64,000 nt of DNA from Methylocystis sp. (GCA_020252485.1 JADCCX010000030.1:62001-126000); one strand, 5' to 3'; positions 16,804 through 24,930 are shown, numbered from the stretch's first letter. Made by a program: numbers and translations. The notes: generated by a model from the sequence alone, not told the origin.

Positions 16804-18507
16804 ATGAATATGCCGCTTCAGCCTGCGCAGTTTCAGGTGAATGCCGCCGAAGGGCGGCGGGATCTTGATCAGCCTGCGGATCGTATGATCGGCAAAGTCG
16901 TCGCGTTGAACGGCGCCAGGGCCACCATTTCATCGATCGCCATGAAAGTCGAAGGCGCTGGCAGCGATTTCTGGAGCATCGGCAAGCTGATCTCCATCAA
17001 TCTCGGCTCCAGCCGCATTGTCGGCATGGTCTATGAAATGGCCGTCCGCCATGAGCAATGGGACGACAACAAGCCGAACCTGCTGATGGTGCAGGTGGAG
17101 CTGGTCGGCGAAGTGGTCGATCAGCCTGATGGCGCGTTGCTGTTCCGCCGCGGCATCACGGTCTATCCCTGGCCCGGCGCGACTGCCCATCGCATTCGCA
17201 ATGGGGATTTGCGCGCCGTCTTCGACATCGGCGAACGGAAGGGCGTCGAGATCGGCCGCATCTCCCAGGACGGGGCGATCCCGGCCGTCGTCAGCATCGA
17301 AGACATGCTCTCCAAGCATTTCGCCGTCGTCGGCACGACCGGTGTCGGCAAATCAAGCGCGGTGTCGCTTCTGGTGCGCAAGGCCGTTGAAGTGAAGCCG
17401 GGCCTGAGGGTTCTGCTTCTCGACCCGCATAACGAATACGCCCATGCCTTTCGCGGCATATCGATCACGCTTGATTCAAACATCCTCGATCTGCCGCATT
17501 GGCTCTTCCGCTTCGATGAATTCCTGGATGTCATTTATCGCGGGCGTACGCCGCCTGCCGAGGAGGCGGACATTCTGCGGGAGCTTGTGCCGCTCGCCAA
17601 ATCGAAATTCGCGGTTTCCCATTCGAGCAGCGTCAATCAATCCATTATGCTCCGCAAATCCGGCGATGGCGCCGCCTTTACGCCGGATTCTCCCTCGCCC
17701 TACCGCATGATTGATCTGATCTCGCTCATCGACGACATGATGGGCAAGCTCGATCCAAAGCATGACCGTTACTATCTGCGCGTTCTGAAGGGCCGCCTTG
17801 AGGGTATTTCGACGGACTCGCGCTATCGCTTCATGTTCGGACGCGGCGTCACCGAGGACAATATCGAACCCGTTCTGTGCAAACTCTTCCGCATTCCGCA
17901 CGGCGGCAAGCCCATTACCGTTCTGCATTTGGCCGGTTTGCCATCCGAAGTTCTGAATGCCGTTGTCTCCGTCATGGCCAGGTTATCCTTCGATCTGTCG
18001 ATGCACAGCGGCGATGCGTTCGAGGTGCTGGTGCTGTGCGAGGAAGCGCACCGCTATGTGCCTCAGGATTTGCGCCTGGGGTTCGGGCCCACGCGCCAGT
18101 CGATCTCCCGGATCGCAAAGGAGGGGCGCAAATACGGATGCTATATCGGCATCGTCACCCAGCGGCCGGGGGAGCTCGATCCGACCATCCTGTCGCAATG
18201 CTCCACTGTCTTCGCGATGCGCCTCGGCAACGAACGGGACAAGGAGATTATCCGCGAAGCGATCTCTGACTCGTCAGCCAGTCAGATCACTTTCCTCTCG
18301 GCCATTGGCAACCGCGAAGCCATCGCCTTCGGGGAAGGCGTCGCGACACCCATGCGAATGCGTTTCGCCACCCAGAACCCTGACCATTTGCCGTGCGCCT
18401 CGCTGCATGCAGAGGCCGTGGCGACTCCGGGAGCGAAGGCGCACCTGAGTATCCGCTCGATCGTCGGCAGGATGCGCGGCGCCTCCGATCTGGTCGATCC
18501 GTTCTAG
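16804..18507 (+). CDS. HerA-like hexameric ATPase (DUF87)
   Basis: This 567-residue protein belongs to the HerA/FtsK-like P-loop ATPases. An N-terminal HerA-type beta-barrel is suggested by residues about 20-150 (IGKVVALNGARATISS). The Walker A motif is GTTGVGKS at 177-184, followed by LLLDPHNEY (Walker B), LVLCEEAHRYVP and, near the C-terminus, VTQRPGELDPTILSQC, which carries the sensor/arginine-finger region. HerA in archaea pairs with nuclease NurA in DNA end resection; bacterial homologues also occur in defence pairs with SIR2 or DUF4297 effectors. No such partner is adjacent here. ATG 16804 is preceded by GGGGA; TTG 16801 or 16717 are alternatives. The stop codon falls inside a TAGAGC repeat. 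Confidence 0.85.
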   Translation: MNMPLQPAQFQVNAAEGRRDLDQPADRMIGKVVALNGARATISSIAMKVEGAGSDFWSIGKLISINLGSSRIVGMVYEMAVRHEQWDDNKPNLLMVQVELVGEVVDQPDGALLFRRGITVYPWPGATAHRIRNGDLRAVFDIGERKGVEIGRISQDGAIPAVVSIEDMLSKHFAVVGTTGVGKSSAVSLLVRKAVEVKPGLRVLLLDPHNEYAHAFRGISITLDSNILDLPHWLFRFDEFLDVIYRGRTPPAEEADILRELVPLAKSKFAVSHSSSVNQSIMLRKSGDGAAFTPDSPSPYRMIDLISLIDDMMGKLDPKHDRYYLRVLKGRLEGISTDSRYRFMFGRGVTEDNIEPVLCKLFRIPHGGKPITVLHLAGLPSEVLNAVVSVMARLSFDLSMHSGDAFEVLVLCEEAHRYVPQDLRLGFGPTRQSISRIAKEGRKYGCYIGIVTQRPGELDPTILSQCSTVFAMRLGNERDKEIIREAISDSSASQITFLSAIGNREAIAFGEGVATPMRMRFATQNPDHLPCASLHAEAVATPGAKAHLSIRSIVGRMRGASDLVDPF

Positions 18508-18610
18508 AGCGGTTGCCGATCTGACTGAATCAGATCGGTCGCTCTAAGCTCTTGATTTACCGCATTTTCTTTCGAAGAACCGGTATCCACTTCTTCGGAA
18601 AATGCTCTAG
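18504..18610. repeat. Two palindromic TAGAGC-type repeats after the HerA-like gene
   Basis: The first unit (18504-18545) starts with CTAGAGC, whose TAG is the stop codon of the preceding gene. It folds as nested stems: AGAGCG/CGCTCT outside, CCGATCTGA/TCAGATCGG inside. The second (about 18555-18610) is the Rhizobiales repeat read in reverse as AGAGCATTTTCCGAAGAAGT, ending TGCTCTAG. The rest of the 374-bp gap up to 18881 has one more inverted repeat (CGTCAGCC/GGCTGACG near 18616-18649) and presumably the DUF1127 promoter; no gene is seen in it. Confidence 0.75.
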
Positions 18611-18881
18611 CCATCAGCGTCAGCCATCAATCGGCAGCGTCAAGGCTGACGGAGTTTTGAGCAATCCATCCAGCCAGCTGATGAATCGCTGCTGTTTGGG
18701 GCGACAGGTTGATAGTCCATTCATAATCTATGCTTTAAACGCATGGCTGCGCCAATATCATTCCTTAGCCATTCGCCAAAAGAATGTCTATATTGCGCTG
18801 CATCAACGCAGCCGACGCTGATGGGGAATGGGTTTCCCGCTCTCTTCCGGCGCCGGAACAACAGGACTTCAGGAGTTTATC

Positions 18882-19037
18882 ATGATCATCTCGACCCTTA
18901 TCGCCCGTGTCCGCGCTTATATGCGCTACCGCGCGTCCGTGCGCGCGCTGTCCAGCCTGTCGGAGCGTGAGCTGGCCGATATCGGCCTCACCCGCGGCGA
19001 CATCGATTCCATTTCGCGGGAGTCAGCTTTCGCCTGA
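18882..19037 (+). CDS. DUF1127-domain small protein
   Basis: This 51-residue protein has the DUF1127 signature: an arginine-rich amphipathic start followed by LSSLSERELADIGLTRGDID and a short tail. Proteins of this family are abundant in alphaproteobacteria; some short members have been linked to RNA turnover and phosphate or carbon metabolism through their arginine-rich helix, but the role of this one is unknown. AGGAG lies seven bases before ATG 18882, and a strong intrinsic terminator follows at once, so it is a one-gene unit. It is too short for many gene finders but is well supported. Confidence 0.88.
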   Translation: MIISTLIARVRAYMRYRASVRALSSLSERELADIGLTRGDIDSISRESAFA

Positions 19038-19067
19038 ACTGCTGTTCGTCCGTTCAGGTGGACCAAA

Positions 19068-19092
19068 AGCCCGGCCTCGCGCCGGGTTTTTC
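19068..19092 (+). terminator. Intrinsic terminator of the DUF1127 gene
   Basis: The stem CCCGGC (19070-19075) pairs with GCCGGG (19081-19086) around a five-base loop and is followed by TTTTT. An A-run precedes it, so it can also act in the opposite direction for the alkB-like gene that ends at 19094. Confidence 0.85.
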
Positions 19093-19093
19093 C

Positions 19094-20251
19094 TTACTCG
19101 GCAGGCAGGAATTGACGCGGCGGCGATCGGCTGCCGTCCGAAGCAAGAATGGCGCGTTCGCCGTCGCTCGCCATGACCCGGTCCCATTCGGCCAGACGCG
19201 GGTCCACCACCTTGCGCCAAAGCGGCGGAACCAGCGAGATCAGGATCATCGTCATGTAGCCGAACGGGTAGGTTGGGCCCTCAGGCTCCGGCTCGAGAGC
19301 CCAGAACGGCTTGGCGGCGTTCATGTGATGATGCGAATGCCGCGGCAGATTGTAGAGCAGACCCGATGACACGGCCTTGTAGGTGTTCCAGGCGTGCCGG
19401 GGTTCGATCAGCTTGCCGGGGACCCGCACGAGACCGTAATGCTCGATGAAATTGACGAGTTCGAGATAGAGTTTCCCCTGTACGGCGACTGCGGCGAACG
19501 CTAGGGCCGCGCCTGTCCCGCCAATCAGGGCGACGGCGGCAAGAATGGCGAGGGACATCGCCTGGCCGGTCAGAAAGCGATTGTGGATGGAGAGCAAAGG
19601 CAGCTTCCTGCGCCGGAGCCGCGCCGCCTCGATCCGCCATGCTGAGATATTCCCGTGGAGGGTCGAGCGAAGGAAAAAGGCGAGGGGATATTCCCCGCGG
19701 CGAGCCGTGGCAGGATCCGCCGCCGTTCCGACATTTCTGTGATGCCCATAGACATGTTCGATCGAGAAAGAGGTGTCGAACGAGAAGGCAAGCAGCCAGC
19801 GTCCAACCAGCATCGCAGCGCGATCCTGCGTGCGATGGGTCAGTTCATGTGCGACATTCGTGGCGGCGGCGCCGACGAACAGGCCGGTGCTCATGAGCGC
19901 GCCGAGCAGGCTCCAGGCGCCGCTGGCGCTGCGGGCGGCTTCGATGTCGATTCCGGCCTTCAGCAGGAACGGCGCAAGTCCCAATCCATCGCCGGAGCCG
20001 AAGAGAAGGGAAAGCGCCGCGATATTGAGGACCATCAGCGGCAAGGTGAGAAACAGCATCGCGTTCAGAAAGCGCACAGGCGCTTTCGCATAGCCCGATA
20101 CGTCGTCGCCCGCCGCTTCGTCCACCAGCGTCGAAAGCATGAGCGCGCAACCGAATCCGGCCCAGAGGGCGTTGCCGCCAGCCAGCAGGGCGCAGCAATT
20201 CAACACCAGAAGAGCATTCATGAGCGCATAATGCGCGTTGCGGGTCCACAT
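19094..20251 (-). CDS. AlkB-type membrane di-iron alkane/fatty-acyl hydroxylase
   Basis: This 385-residue integral membrane protein has all the histidine boxes of alkane 1-monooxygenase (AlkB). These are HELTHR at 135-140, EHVYGHHRNVG from 165 with TAADPATARRGE after it, EHYGL at 270-274 and LPRHSHHH at 302-309. About six hydrophobic spans are present. The family inserts oxygen into terminal C–H bonds of alkanes or related chains using a di-iron centre and electrons from rubredoxin. No rubredoxin or rubredoxin reductase gene is next to it, so partner proteins must be encoded elsewhere. GGAG lies seven bases before ATG 20251. A xylene-monooxygenase-like role is the main alternative. Confidence 0.88.
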   Translation of the reverse strand: MWTRNAHYALMNALLVLNCCALLAGGNALWAGFGCALMLSTLVDEAAGDDVSGYAKAPVRFLNAMLFLTLPLMVLNIAALSLLFGSGDGLGLAPFLLKAGIDIEAARSASGAWSLLGALMSTGLFVGAAATNVAHELTHRTQDRAAMLVGRWLLAFSFDTSFSIEHVYGHHRNVGTAADPATARRGEYPLAFFLRSTLHGNISAWRIEAARLRRRKLPLLSIHNRFLTGQAMSLAILAAVALIGGTGAALAFAAVAVQGKLYLELVNFIEHYGLVRVPGKLIEPRHAWNTYKAVSSGLLYNLPRHSHHHMNAAKPFWALEPEPEGPTYPFGYMTMILISLVPPLWRKVVDPRLAEWDRVMASDGERAILASDGSRSPPRQFLPAE

Positions 20252-20409
20252 CGAGATGCTCCGGCAAGAGACTATATCCTTAACATATGATTACCGGCGC
20301 TGCGATGAATTTCAACAAATGCCTGGAAAAGCGGCTTCAAGTCGGCGCGGCCGCCGTTAACCCTGCCGGCCGGTTTTTGGCCTGCGGCTGCGCGGACGCC
20401 TTTTCAAAA

Positions 20410-20441
20410 GAACAAAACAAGAATAAGAACAAAAATTGAAC
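20410..20441 (+). promoter_or_regulatory. Tandem LexA (SOS) boxes upstream of a 35-residue ORF and dnaE
   Basis: GAACAAAAATTGAAC at 20427-20441 is a perfect GAAC-N7-GAAC, the complement of the alphaproteobacterial LexA operator GTTC-N7-GTTC. Immediately upstream, 20410-20424 reads GAACAAAACAAGAAT, the same pattern with one mismatch and the same GAACAAAA start. The pair ends 13 bases before the ATG of the small gene at 20455, where a bound repressor would block transcription. Operator activity is inferred from pattern alone. Confidence 0.75.
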
Positions 20442-20454
20442 AAAGGGAGCCAGC

Positions 20455-20562
20455 ATGTTGCGTCGCCTGATCGAAGATACCGCGGAAGTCACCATTATCG
20501 GATTATTTCTGACCATGGTCTGGACCTGGGCCAACGCCATCGGGCCCTTGGCCGGCGTCTGA
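20455..20562 (+). CDS. Putative SOS-induced 35-residue single-span membrane protein
   Basis: This short reading frame starts with ATG at 20455, preceded by AAAGGGAG with good spacing, and ends with TGA at 20560-20562. The product has a short charged N-terminus (MLRRLIEDTAEV) and one hydrophobic span at about residues 12-33, with Trp at 23 and 25. Tandem LexA boxes lie directly upstream. Caulobacter SidA, a 29-residue SOS-induced inner-membrane inhibitor of cell division, has the same size class, topology and control. I cannot claim sequence homology, only analogy. dnaE starts 106 bp downstream on the same strand and may be read through from this promoter. Confidence 0.6.
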   Translation: MLRRLIEDTAEVTIIGLFLTMVWTWANAIGPLAGV

Positions 20563-20668
20563 AGGCCGGGCGAGCCGCCGCCTCGGTGCGGCCTCTGTGG
20601 ACGGGTGCAATGATTGGTGGAATCGGTGCATGGAGACTGCGATAGAGGCCCTCGTGTCCGGAGCAGCC

Positions 20669-23600
20669 ATGTCCACCACGCACGATCCCTCCATCTACCG
20701 TGACGTCGGGTTCGTGCATCTGCATGTGCATTCATCCTTCTCCCTGCTGGAGGGAGCCCTGCCCATCGGCAGGCTGGCGGAACTGGCGAAAGCCGACGCG
20801 ATGCCGGCGCTGGCGCTGACGGACACGAACAACCTCTTTGGCGCGCTCGAATTCTCCGAGAAATTCGCGGAAAAGGGCATCCAGCCCATCGTCGGCCTGC
20901 AATTGACGGTTGATTTCGGTGATCACCAGGCGGCGCCCGGCCGTCCGCATGCGCAACGGGAAGGACGCGGCCGGCTGGTGCTTCTCGCCAAGGACGAAGC
21001 CGGCTACCGCAACCTCATGCGGCTGACGAGCATCGGTTTCATGGAGAGCGATTCCGCCGATGAGCCGCATGTGATGCTCGAACGCCTGTTGGCCCTCAGC
21101 GATGGCCTCATCGCCCTGACCGGCGGCCCGGATGGACCGATCGACAAGCTCCTCGCCGCCGGGCGCGACGAACTGGCCGAGCGGCGGCTTTTCGCGCTGA
21201 AGGAGGGATTTCCTTCCCGCCTTTACGTCGAACTGCAACGCCATGGCACGGAAAGCGAGCGCGCGGTCGAACCGCGGCTACTGTCGCTCGCCTATGCGCA
21301 TCGCTTGCCCCTCGTGGCCGCGAACGAACCCTTCTTCGGCGGCAAGAAGGATCATGAGGCGCATGATGCGCTGGTCGCGATCGCGGAGGGGCGGCTGGTA
21401 TCGGATGATGACCGCCGCAAGGTCAGCGCCGAGCACGGGTTCAAGACGCGGGCTGAGATGCAAATTCTGTTTAAGGATTTGCCCGAAGCGCTTCAGAACA
21501 CGATTGAAATCTCTATGCGCTGTTCGCATCGCCCGCGCGTGCTGAAGACGCCGATCCTGCCGCGTTTCTCCGAAAGCGAAGACGAGGCGGCGCTGCTCAA
21601 GCGGGAAGCGCATGCGGGGCTGGACGACCGCTTCCGCCAGCATCGGCCGGTGGAGGGCATGACGGAGGAGAATTACCGGGAGCGGCTTGATTTCGAGCTC
21701 TCCGTCATCGAGCGGATGAAGTTCCCGGGCTATTTCCTCATCGTTTCGGATTTCATCCGCTGGGCGAAGGAGCAGGGCATTCCCGTAGGCCCCGGCCGCG
21801 GTTCGGGCGCGGGCTCGCTGGTTGCCTATGCGCTCAAGATCACGGATCTCGATCCGCTGCGCTTCAACCTGCTGTTCGAGCGGTTCCTCAATCCGGACCG
21901 CGTCTCGATGCCGGATTTCGATATCGATTTCTGCCAGGATCGCCGCGAGGAGGTGATCCGCTATGTGCAGGACCGCTACGGGCATGACCGGGTCGCGCAG
22001 ATCATCACCTTTGGTTCGCTGCAGGCGCGCGGCGTGATGCGAGACGTGGGCCGCGTTCTCGAAATGCCCTACGGCCAGGTCGACAAGCTCACCAAGCTCG
22101 TGCCGCAGAACCCGGCCAACCCGGTGACTCTGGAGAAGGCCATCGCCGAGGAGGCGCGCCTGCGCGCCGCCGCCGACGAGGACCCCAATGTCGAGCGGAT
22201 GCTGGGCATCGCGCTGAAGCTCGAAGGCCTGTACCGCCACGCCTCCACCCATGCCGCCGGCATCGTGATCGGCGACCGGCGGCTTGAGGAAATGGTGCCG
22301 CTCTACCGCGATCCGAAATCCGAAATGCCGGTGACCCAGTTCAACATGAAATGGGTGGAGCAGGCCGGCCTCGTGAAATTCGACTTCCTCGGCCTGAAGA
22401 CCCTTTCGGTGCTCGATATGGCGGTGAAGCTGCTTGCCAAGCGCGGCATCGCCGTCGATCTGCTCGCCATCCCGCTCGATGACGCCAGAACCTATGCGAT
22501 GCTGTCGCGCGCCGAGGCGGTGGGCATTTTCCAGCTGGAATCAGGCGGCATGCGCCGCGCGCTGGCGGACATGAAGCCCGACCGGTTCGAGGACATCATC
22601 GCGCTCGTGGCGCTCTACCGGCCGGGTCCGATGGCCAACATTCCCGTCTATTGCGACTGCAAGCACAAGCGCGCCGAGCCGGAATACATCCACCCGCAGG
22701 TGAAATCCGTGCTTGAGGAGACCTTCGGCGTCATCGTCTATCAGGAGCAGGTGATGCAGATCGCCCAGATTCTGTCAGGCTATTCGCTGGGCGAGGCGGA
22801 CCTCTTGCGCCGCGCCATGGGCAAGAAGATCAAGGCCGAGATGGACAAGCAGCGCGAGCGTTTCGTGACTGGCTGCATCGCCAACTGCATCGCAGAAGCC
22901 GACGCCAACACGATTTTCGACCTGTTGGCCAAATTCGCCGATTACGGTTTCAACAAGAGCCACGCGGCGGCCTATGCGTTGGTCGCCTACCAGACGGCCT
23001 GGATGAAGGCGAACCATCCGACCGAGTTTCTCGCCGCCTCCATGGCGTACGAGACCACGAACACCGACAAGCTGGTGGAGTTCCGCCGCGAGGCGGAGCG
23101 CCTCGGAATCGTTGTCGAGGCGCCGTCGATTCTCTCGTCGGGCGTCAGTTTCGACGTCCAGGATGGCAAGATCGTTTATGCCCTTTCGGCGGTGAAGGGC
23201 GTGGGCGTCGAGGCGGCGCGCCAGATCGTGCAGGCGCGGCCTTTCCGGTCGCTGGGCGATTTCGCCAGCCGCATCAATCCGCGTGCGGTCAACAAGCGCA
23301 CGATCGAGACACTGGCGGCTGCAGGCGCCTTCGATGCGCTCGAACCGAACCGGGCGCGCATCGTCGCCGGGGCTGATCTCCTGATCGCCTGCGCCAACGA
23401 GGCCGAACGCAGCCGGGCCGACGGGCAGACGGGGCTCTTCGGCGGTGACGCGGGAGAGTCGGAGTTGCGTCTGCCCAATGCCGCCAGCTGGACGCCGATG
23501 GAGCGCCTGCAGCGCGAATTCGCCGCTATCGGCTTCTTTCTCTCCGGCCATCCGCTCGATGATTACGCTCCTGCGCTGGAGCGCATGCGCATCTCGACGC

Positions 23601-24109
23601 AGGCCGTGTTCCTGAAGGCGGTGAGGGCAGGGGCCGGCTTCGGGCGGCTGGCCGCCACGGTCATCGACCGGCAGGAGCGCCGCACGCGCACCGGCACGCG
23701 GATGGGGATCATCACGCTCTCGGACCAGAGCGGCCAGTTCGAGGTCGTGGCCTTCGCCGAGCGGCTGGCGCAATTCCGCGATCTGCTGGAGCCGGGCAAG
23801 GTCGTGCTCGTCACCGTCTCCGCCTCTGTCGAGAATGAGGACGCCCGCCTGATCGTGCAGGCCGTGGAAGGCCTCGATCAGGCGATCGCCCGCGGCCTCA
23901 AGGGCCTGCGCGTCTTCGTGCGCAGCGAAGAGCCGCTCGAAAGCCTGCGCAACCGGCTGACCCGCAAGGGGGATGGCGACATCTATGTCGTCGTGATGGC
24001 CGAAGGCGAGGATGTCGAGGTGAAGCTCCCTGGCCGCTATGATGTGAGCCCGGCGATGGTCGGCGCGCTGAAATCGGTCAGCGGCGTCATGGCCGTGCAG
24101 CCGGTGTGA
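20669..24109 (+). CDS. dnaE: DNA polymerase III alpha subunit (DnaE1 type)
   Basis: This 1146-residue protein is the replicative C-family polymerase. The N-terminal PHP domain starts with FVHLHVHSSFSLLEGALP, typical of DnaE1 rather than the error-prone DnaE2. The palm motif PDFDIDF is at 415-421 with catalytic Asp416 and Asp418. FADYGFNKSHAAAYALVAYQ, a helix-hairpin-helix region and an OB-fold (RTRTGTRMGIITLSDQSGQFE) follow in order. I chose ATG 20669, which has GGAG five bases upstream; the open frame begins at 20597. A LexA-controlled promoter about 230 bp upstream may contribute to its expression. Confidence 0.97.
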   Translation: MSTTHDPSIYRDVGFVHLHVHSSFSLLEGALPIGRLAELAKADAMPALALTDTNNLFGALEFSEKFAEKGIQPIVGLQLTVDFGDHQAAPGRPHAQREGRGRLVLLAKDEAGYRNLMRLTSIGFMESDSADEPHVMLERLLALSDGLIALTGGPDGPIDKLLAAGRDELAERRLFALKEGFPSRLYVELQRHGTESERAVEPRLLSLAYAHRLPLVAANEPFFGGKKDHEAHDALVAIAEGRLVSDDDRRKVSAEHGFKTRAEMQILFKDLPEALQNTIEISMRCSHRPRVLKTPILPRFSESEDEAALLKREAHAGLDDRFRQHRPVEGMTEENYRERLDFELSVIERMKFPGYFLIVSDFIRWAKEQGIPVGPGRGSGAGSLVAYALKITDLDPLRFNLLFERFLNPDRVSMPDFDIDFCQDRREEVIRYVQDRYGHDRVAQIITFGSLQARGVMRDVGRVLEMPYGQVDKLTKLVPQNPANPVTLEKAIAEEARLRAAADEDPNVERMLGIALKLEGLYRHASTHAAGIVIGDRRLEEMVPLYRDPKSEMPVTQFNMKWVEQAGLVKFDFLGLKTLSVLDMAVKLLAKRGIAVDLLAIPLDDARTYAMLSRAEAVGIFQLESGGMRRALADMKPDRFEDIIALVALYRPGPMANIPVYCDCKHKRAEPEYIHPQVKSVLEETFGVIVYQEQVMQIAQILSGYSLGEADLLRRAMGKKIKAEMDKQRERFVTGCIANCIAEADANTIFDLLAKFADYGFNKSHAAAYALVAYQTAWMKANHPTEFLAASMAYETTNTDKLVEFRREAERLGIVVEAPSILSSGVSFDVQDGKIVYALSAVKGVGVEAARQIVQARPFRSLGDFASRINPRAVNKRTIETLAAAGAFDALEPNRARIVAGADLLIACANEAERSRADGQTGLFGGDAGESELRLPNAASWTPMERLQREFAAIGFFLSGHPLDDYAPALERMRISTQAVFLKAVRAGAGFGRLAATVIDRQERRTRTGTRMGIITLSDQSGQFEVVAFAERLAQFRDLLEPGKVVLVTVSASVENEDARLIVQAVEGLDQAIARGLKGLRVFVRSEEPLESLRNRLTRKGDGDIYVVVMAEGEDVEVKLPGRYDVSPAMVGALKSVSGVMAVQPV

Positions 24110-24114
24110 GGCAA

Positions 24115-24483
24115 TCACGGCGACAGGTGCGCGATCCCGAGCCGTGCCGCCGCGTCCCGCAGCCGCCTATCCAGCGTCCACAAGCTGGAGCCCGCCTGCA
24201 GCCGCGTCGATGCAATCAGGTGAGCATCGACATAGCCGATGCCCAGCCCTGAGAGTCCGCGAGCCTCAATCAGGTGCATCACTTCTTGATGATCTGCGAC
24301 GGGGATGGCGGGCAGGGCTTCCAGAGCTTCAATAACCATCGCCCGTGCCCGCAAGGAACCAAGAGCGATTTCGCCAATGATGAAAGGGTGCCCAAGCACG
24401 CGGCCAGCGTCGAGAAGAGCGGAAAGCCGGGCATTTCCCGATCGAAGATGATCGATCCACACAGAAGTGTCGACGAGGATCAC
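24115..24483 (-). CDS. vapC: VapC-type PIN-domain toxin
   Basis: This 122-residue PIN-domain ribonuclease has the acidic metal-binding set D5 (VDTSVWIDHL), E38 (GEIALG), D86 (GYVDAHLIAS) and D105 (TLDRRL). VapC toxins cut specific RNAs, often initiator tRNA or rRNA, and are held inactive by VapB. The start is GTG at 24483, overlapping the vapB stop in the sequence GTGA, so the two are translationally coupled. It is convergent with dnaE, five bases apart. The target RNA cannot be told from sequence. Confidence 0.9.
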   Translation of the reverse strand: MILVDTSVWIDHLRSGNARLSALLDAGRVLGHPFIIGEIALGSLRARAMVIEALEALPAIPVADHQEVMHLIEARGLSGLGIGYVDAHLIASTRLQAGSSLWTLDRRLRDAAARLGIAHLSP

Positions 24484-24677
24484 CTTTCGGCAAGCCTGCG
24501 GCGCGGTGCGGTCTCCAGCCCGGGCTCGCTGCCGCCAAGGCGCGCCAGGCGGCGTGCGCTCTCGCGCTCAATCAGGGCTTTCAGACCTTCGCGCACAAGC
24601 GCCGACTTTTCATTCACGCCGGTCAGGCTGCTTGCTCTTGCGAGGAGGGCGTCGTCGATCGCGAGTGTAGTGCGCAT
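24480..24677 (-). CDS. vapB: VapB-type antitoxin (DUF2191-like)
   Basis: This 65-residue protein starts MRTTLAIDDALLARASSLTG, the N-terminal DNA-binding ribbon-helix-helix-like part seen in VapB antitoxins of the DUF2191 group. A basic C-terminal region (ESARRLARLGG, RRRLAER) probably binds the toxin. AGGAG lies nine bases before ATG 24677, which is preferred over the longer frame from 24704. The gene precedes and overlaps vapC. Family knowledge suggests it represses its own promoter together with the toxin. Confidence 0.87.
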   Translation of the reverse strand: MRTTLAIDDALLARASSLTGVNEKSALVREGLKALIERESARRLARLGGSEPGLETAPRRRLAER

Positions 24678-24746
24678 GCAGATCGTCTCCTGATGAGACT
24701 TCAATTAGCATCATTTGATGCTGTTTTCAATGCCGTGCCCATCCTG

Positions 24747-24868
24747 CCCGCTTCTTCAGGCTTTCCTGCGGCCAGCGCCTCGAAATGAGGATGAGAAGGA
24801 TTTGGGCTTAGCCTCTTCTGACAGCCTCATGTCGAGGTGCGAGCGAGAGCGAGCCTCGAGACACGGTC
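24747..24868. repeat. CCTCATGTCGAGG-type repeat between vapB and tctC
   Basis: The blocks GCCAGCGCCTCGAAATGAGG (near 24770) and CCTCATGTCGAGGTGCGAG (near 24827), followed by GCCTCGAGACAC, are an inverted, slightly diverged pair. The same words recur at 27075-27197. The 200-bp gap downstream of tctC and upstream of vapB otherwise holds nothing recognisable. Confidence 0.6.
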
Positions 24869-24930
24869 CCTAGAGCATGACGCCATGAGACGGAACCAAC
24901 TGCGTTGCGGCTCATGGCGTCATGCTCTAG
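24868..24930. repeat. Perfect 20-bp inverted repeat overlapping the tctC stop codon
   Basis: CTAGAGCATGACGCCATGAG at 24868-24887 is the exact complement of 24911-24930, with a 23-base spacer. Read on the minus strand the right arm starts with CTAG, and its TAG is the tctC stop codon. The hairpin would lie at the 3' end of the tctC transcript and may stabilise or end it. Confidence 0.85.

Noticed and set aside
16804-18507. HerA-like gene as part of an anti-phage system
   Set aside because: No effector or nuclease gene is adjacent, and the neighbours are core genes and repeats, so a defence role is not supported here.
18552-18821. Open frame in the gap before the DUF1127 gene
   Set aside because: It runs through palindromic repeats, has no ribosome-binding site and shows no protein-like composition.
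18853-18880. GGAAC...GTT resembling an EcfG promoter before the DUF1127 gene
   Set aside because: The spacing (15) is off the usual 16-17, the downstream box is incomplete, and it sits on the ribosome-binding site, too close to the start codon.
22775-24118. Long minus-strand open frame opposite dnaE
   Set aside because: Antisense shadow of dnaE; low-complexity His/Arg/Ala-rich translation.
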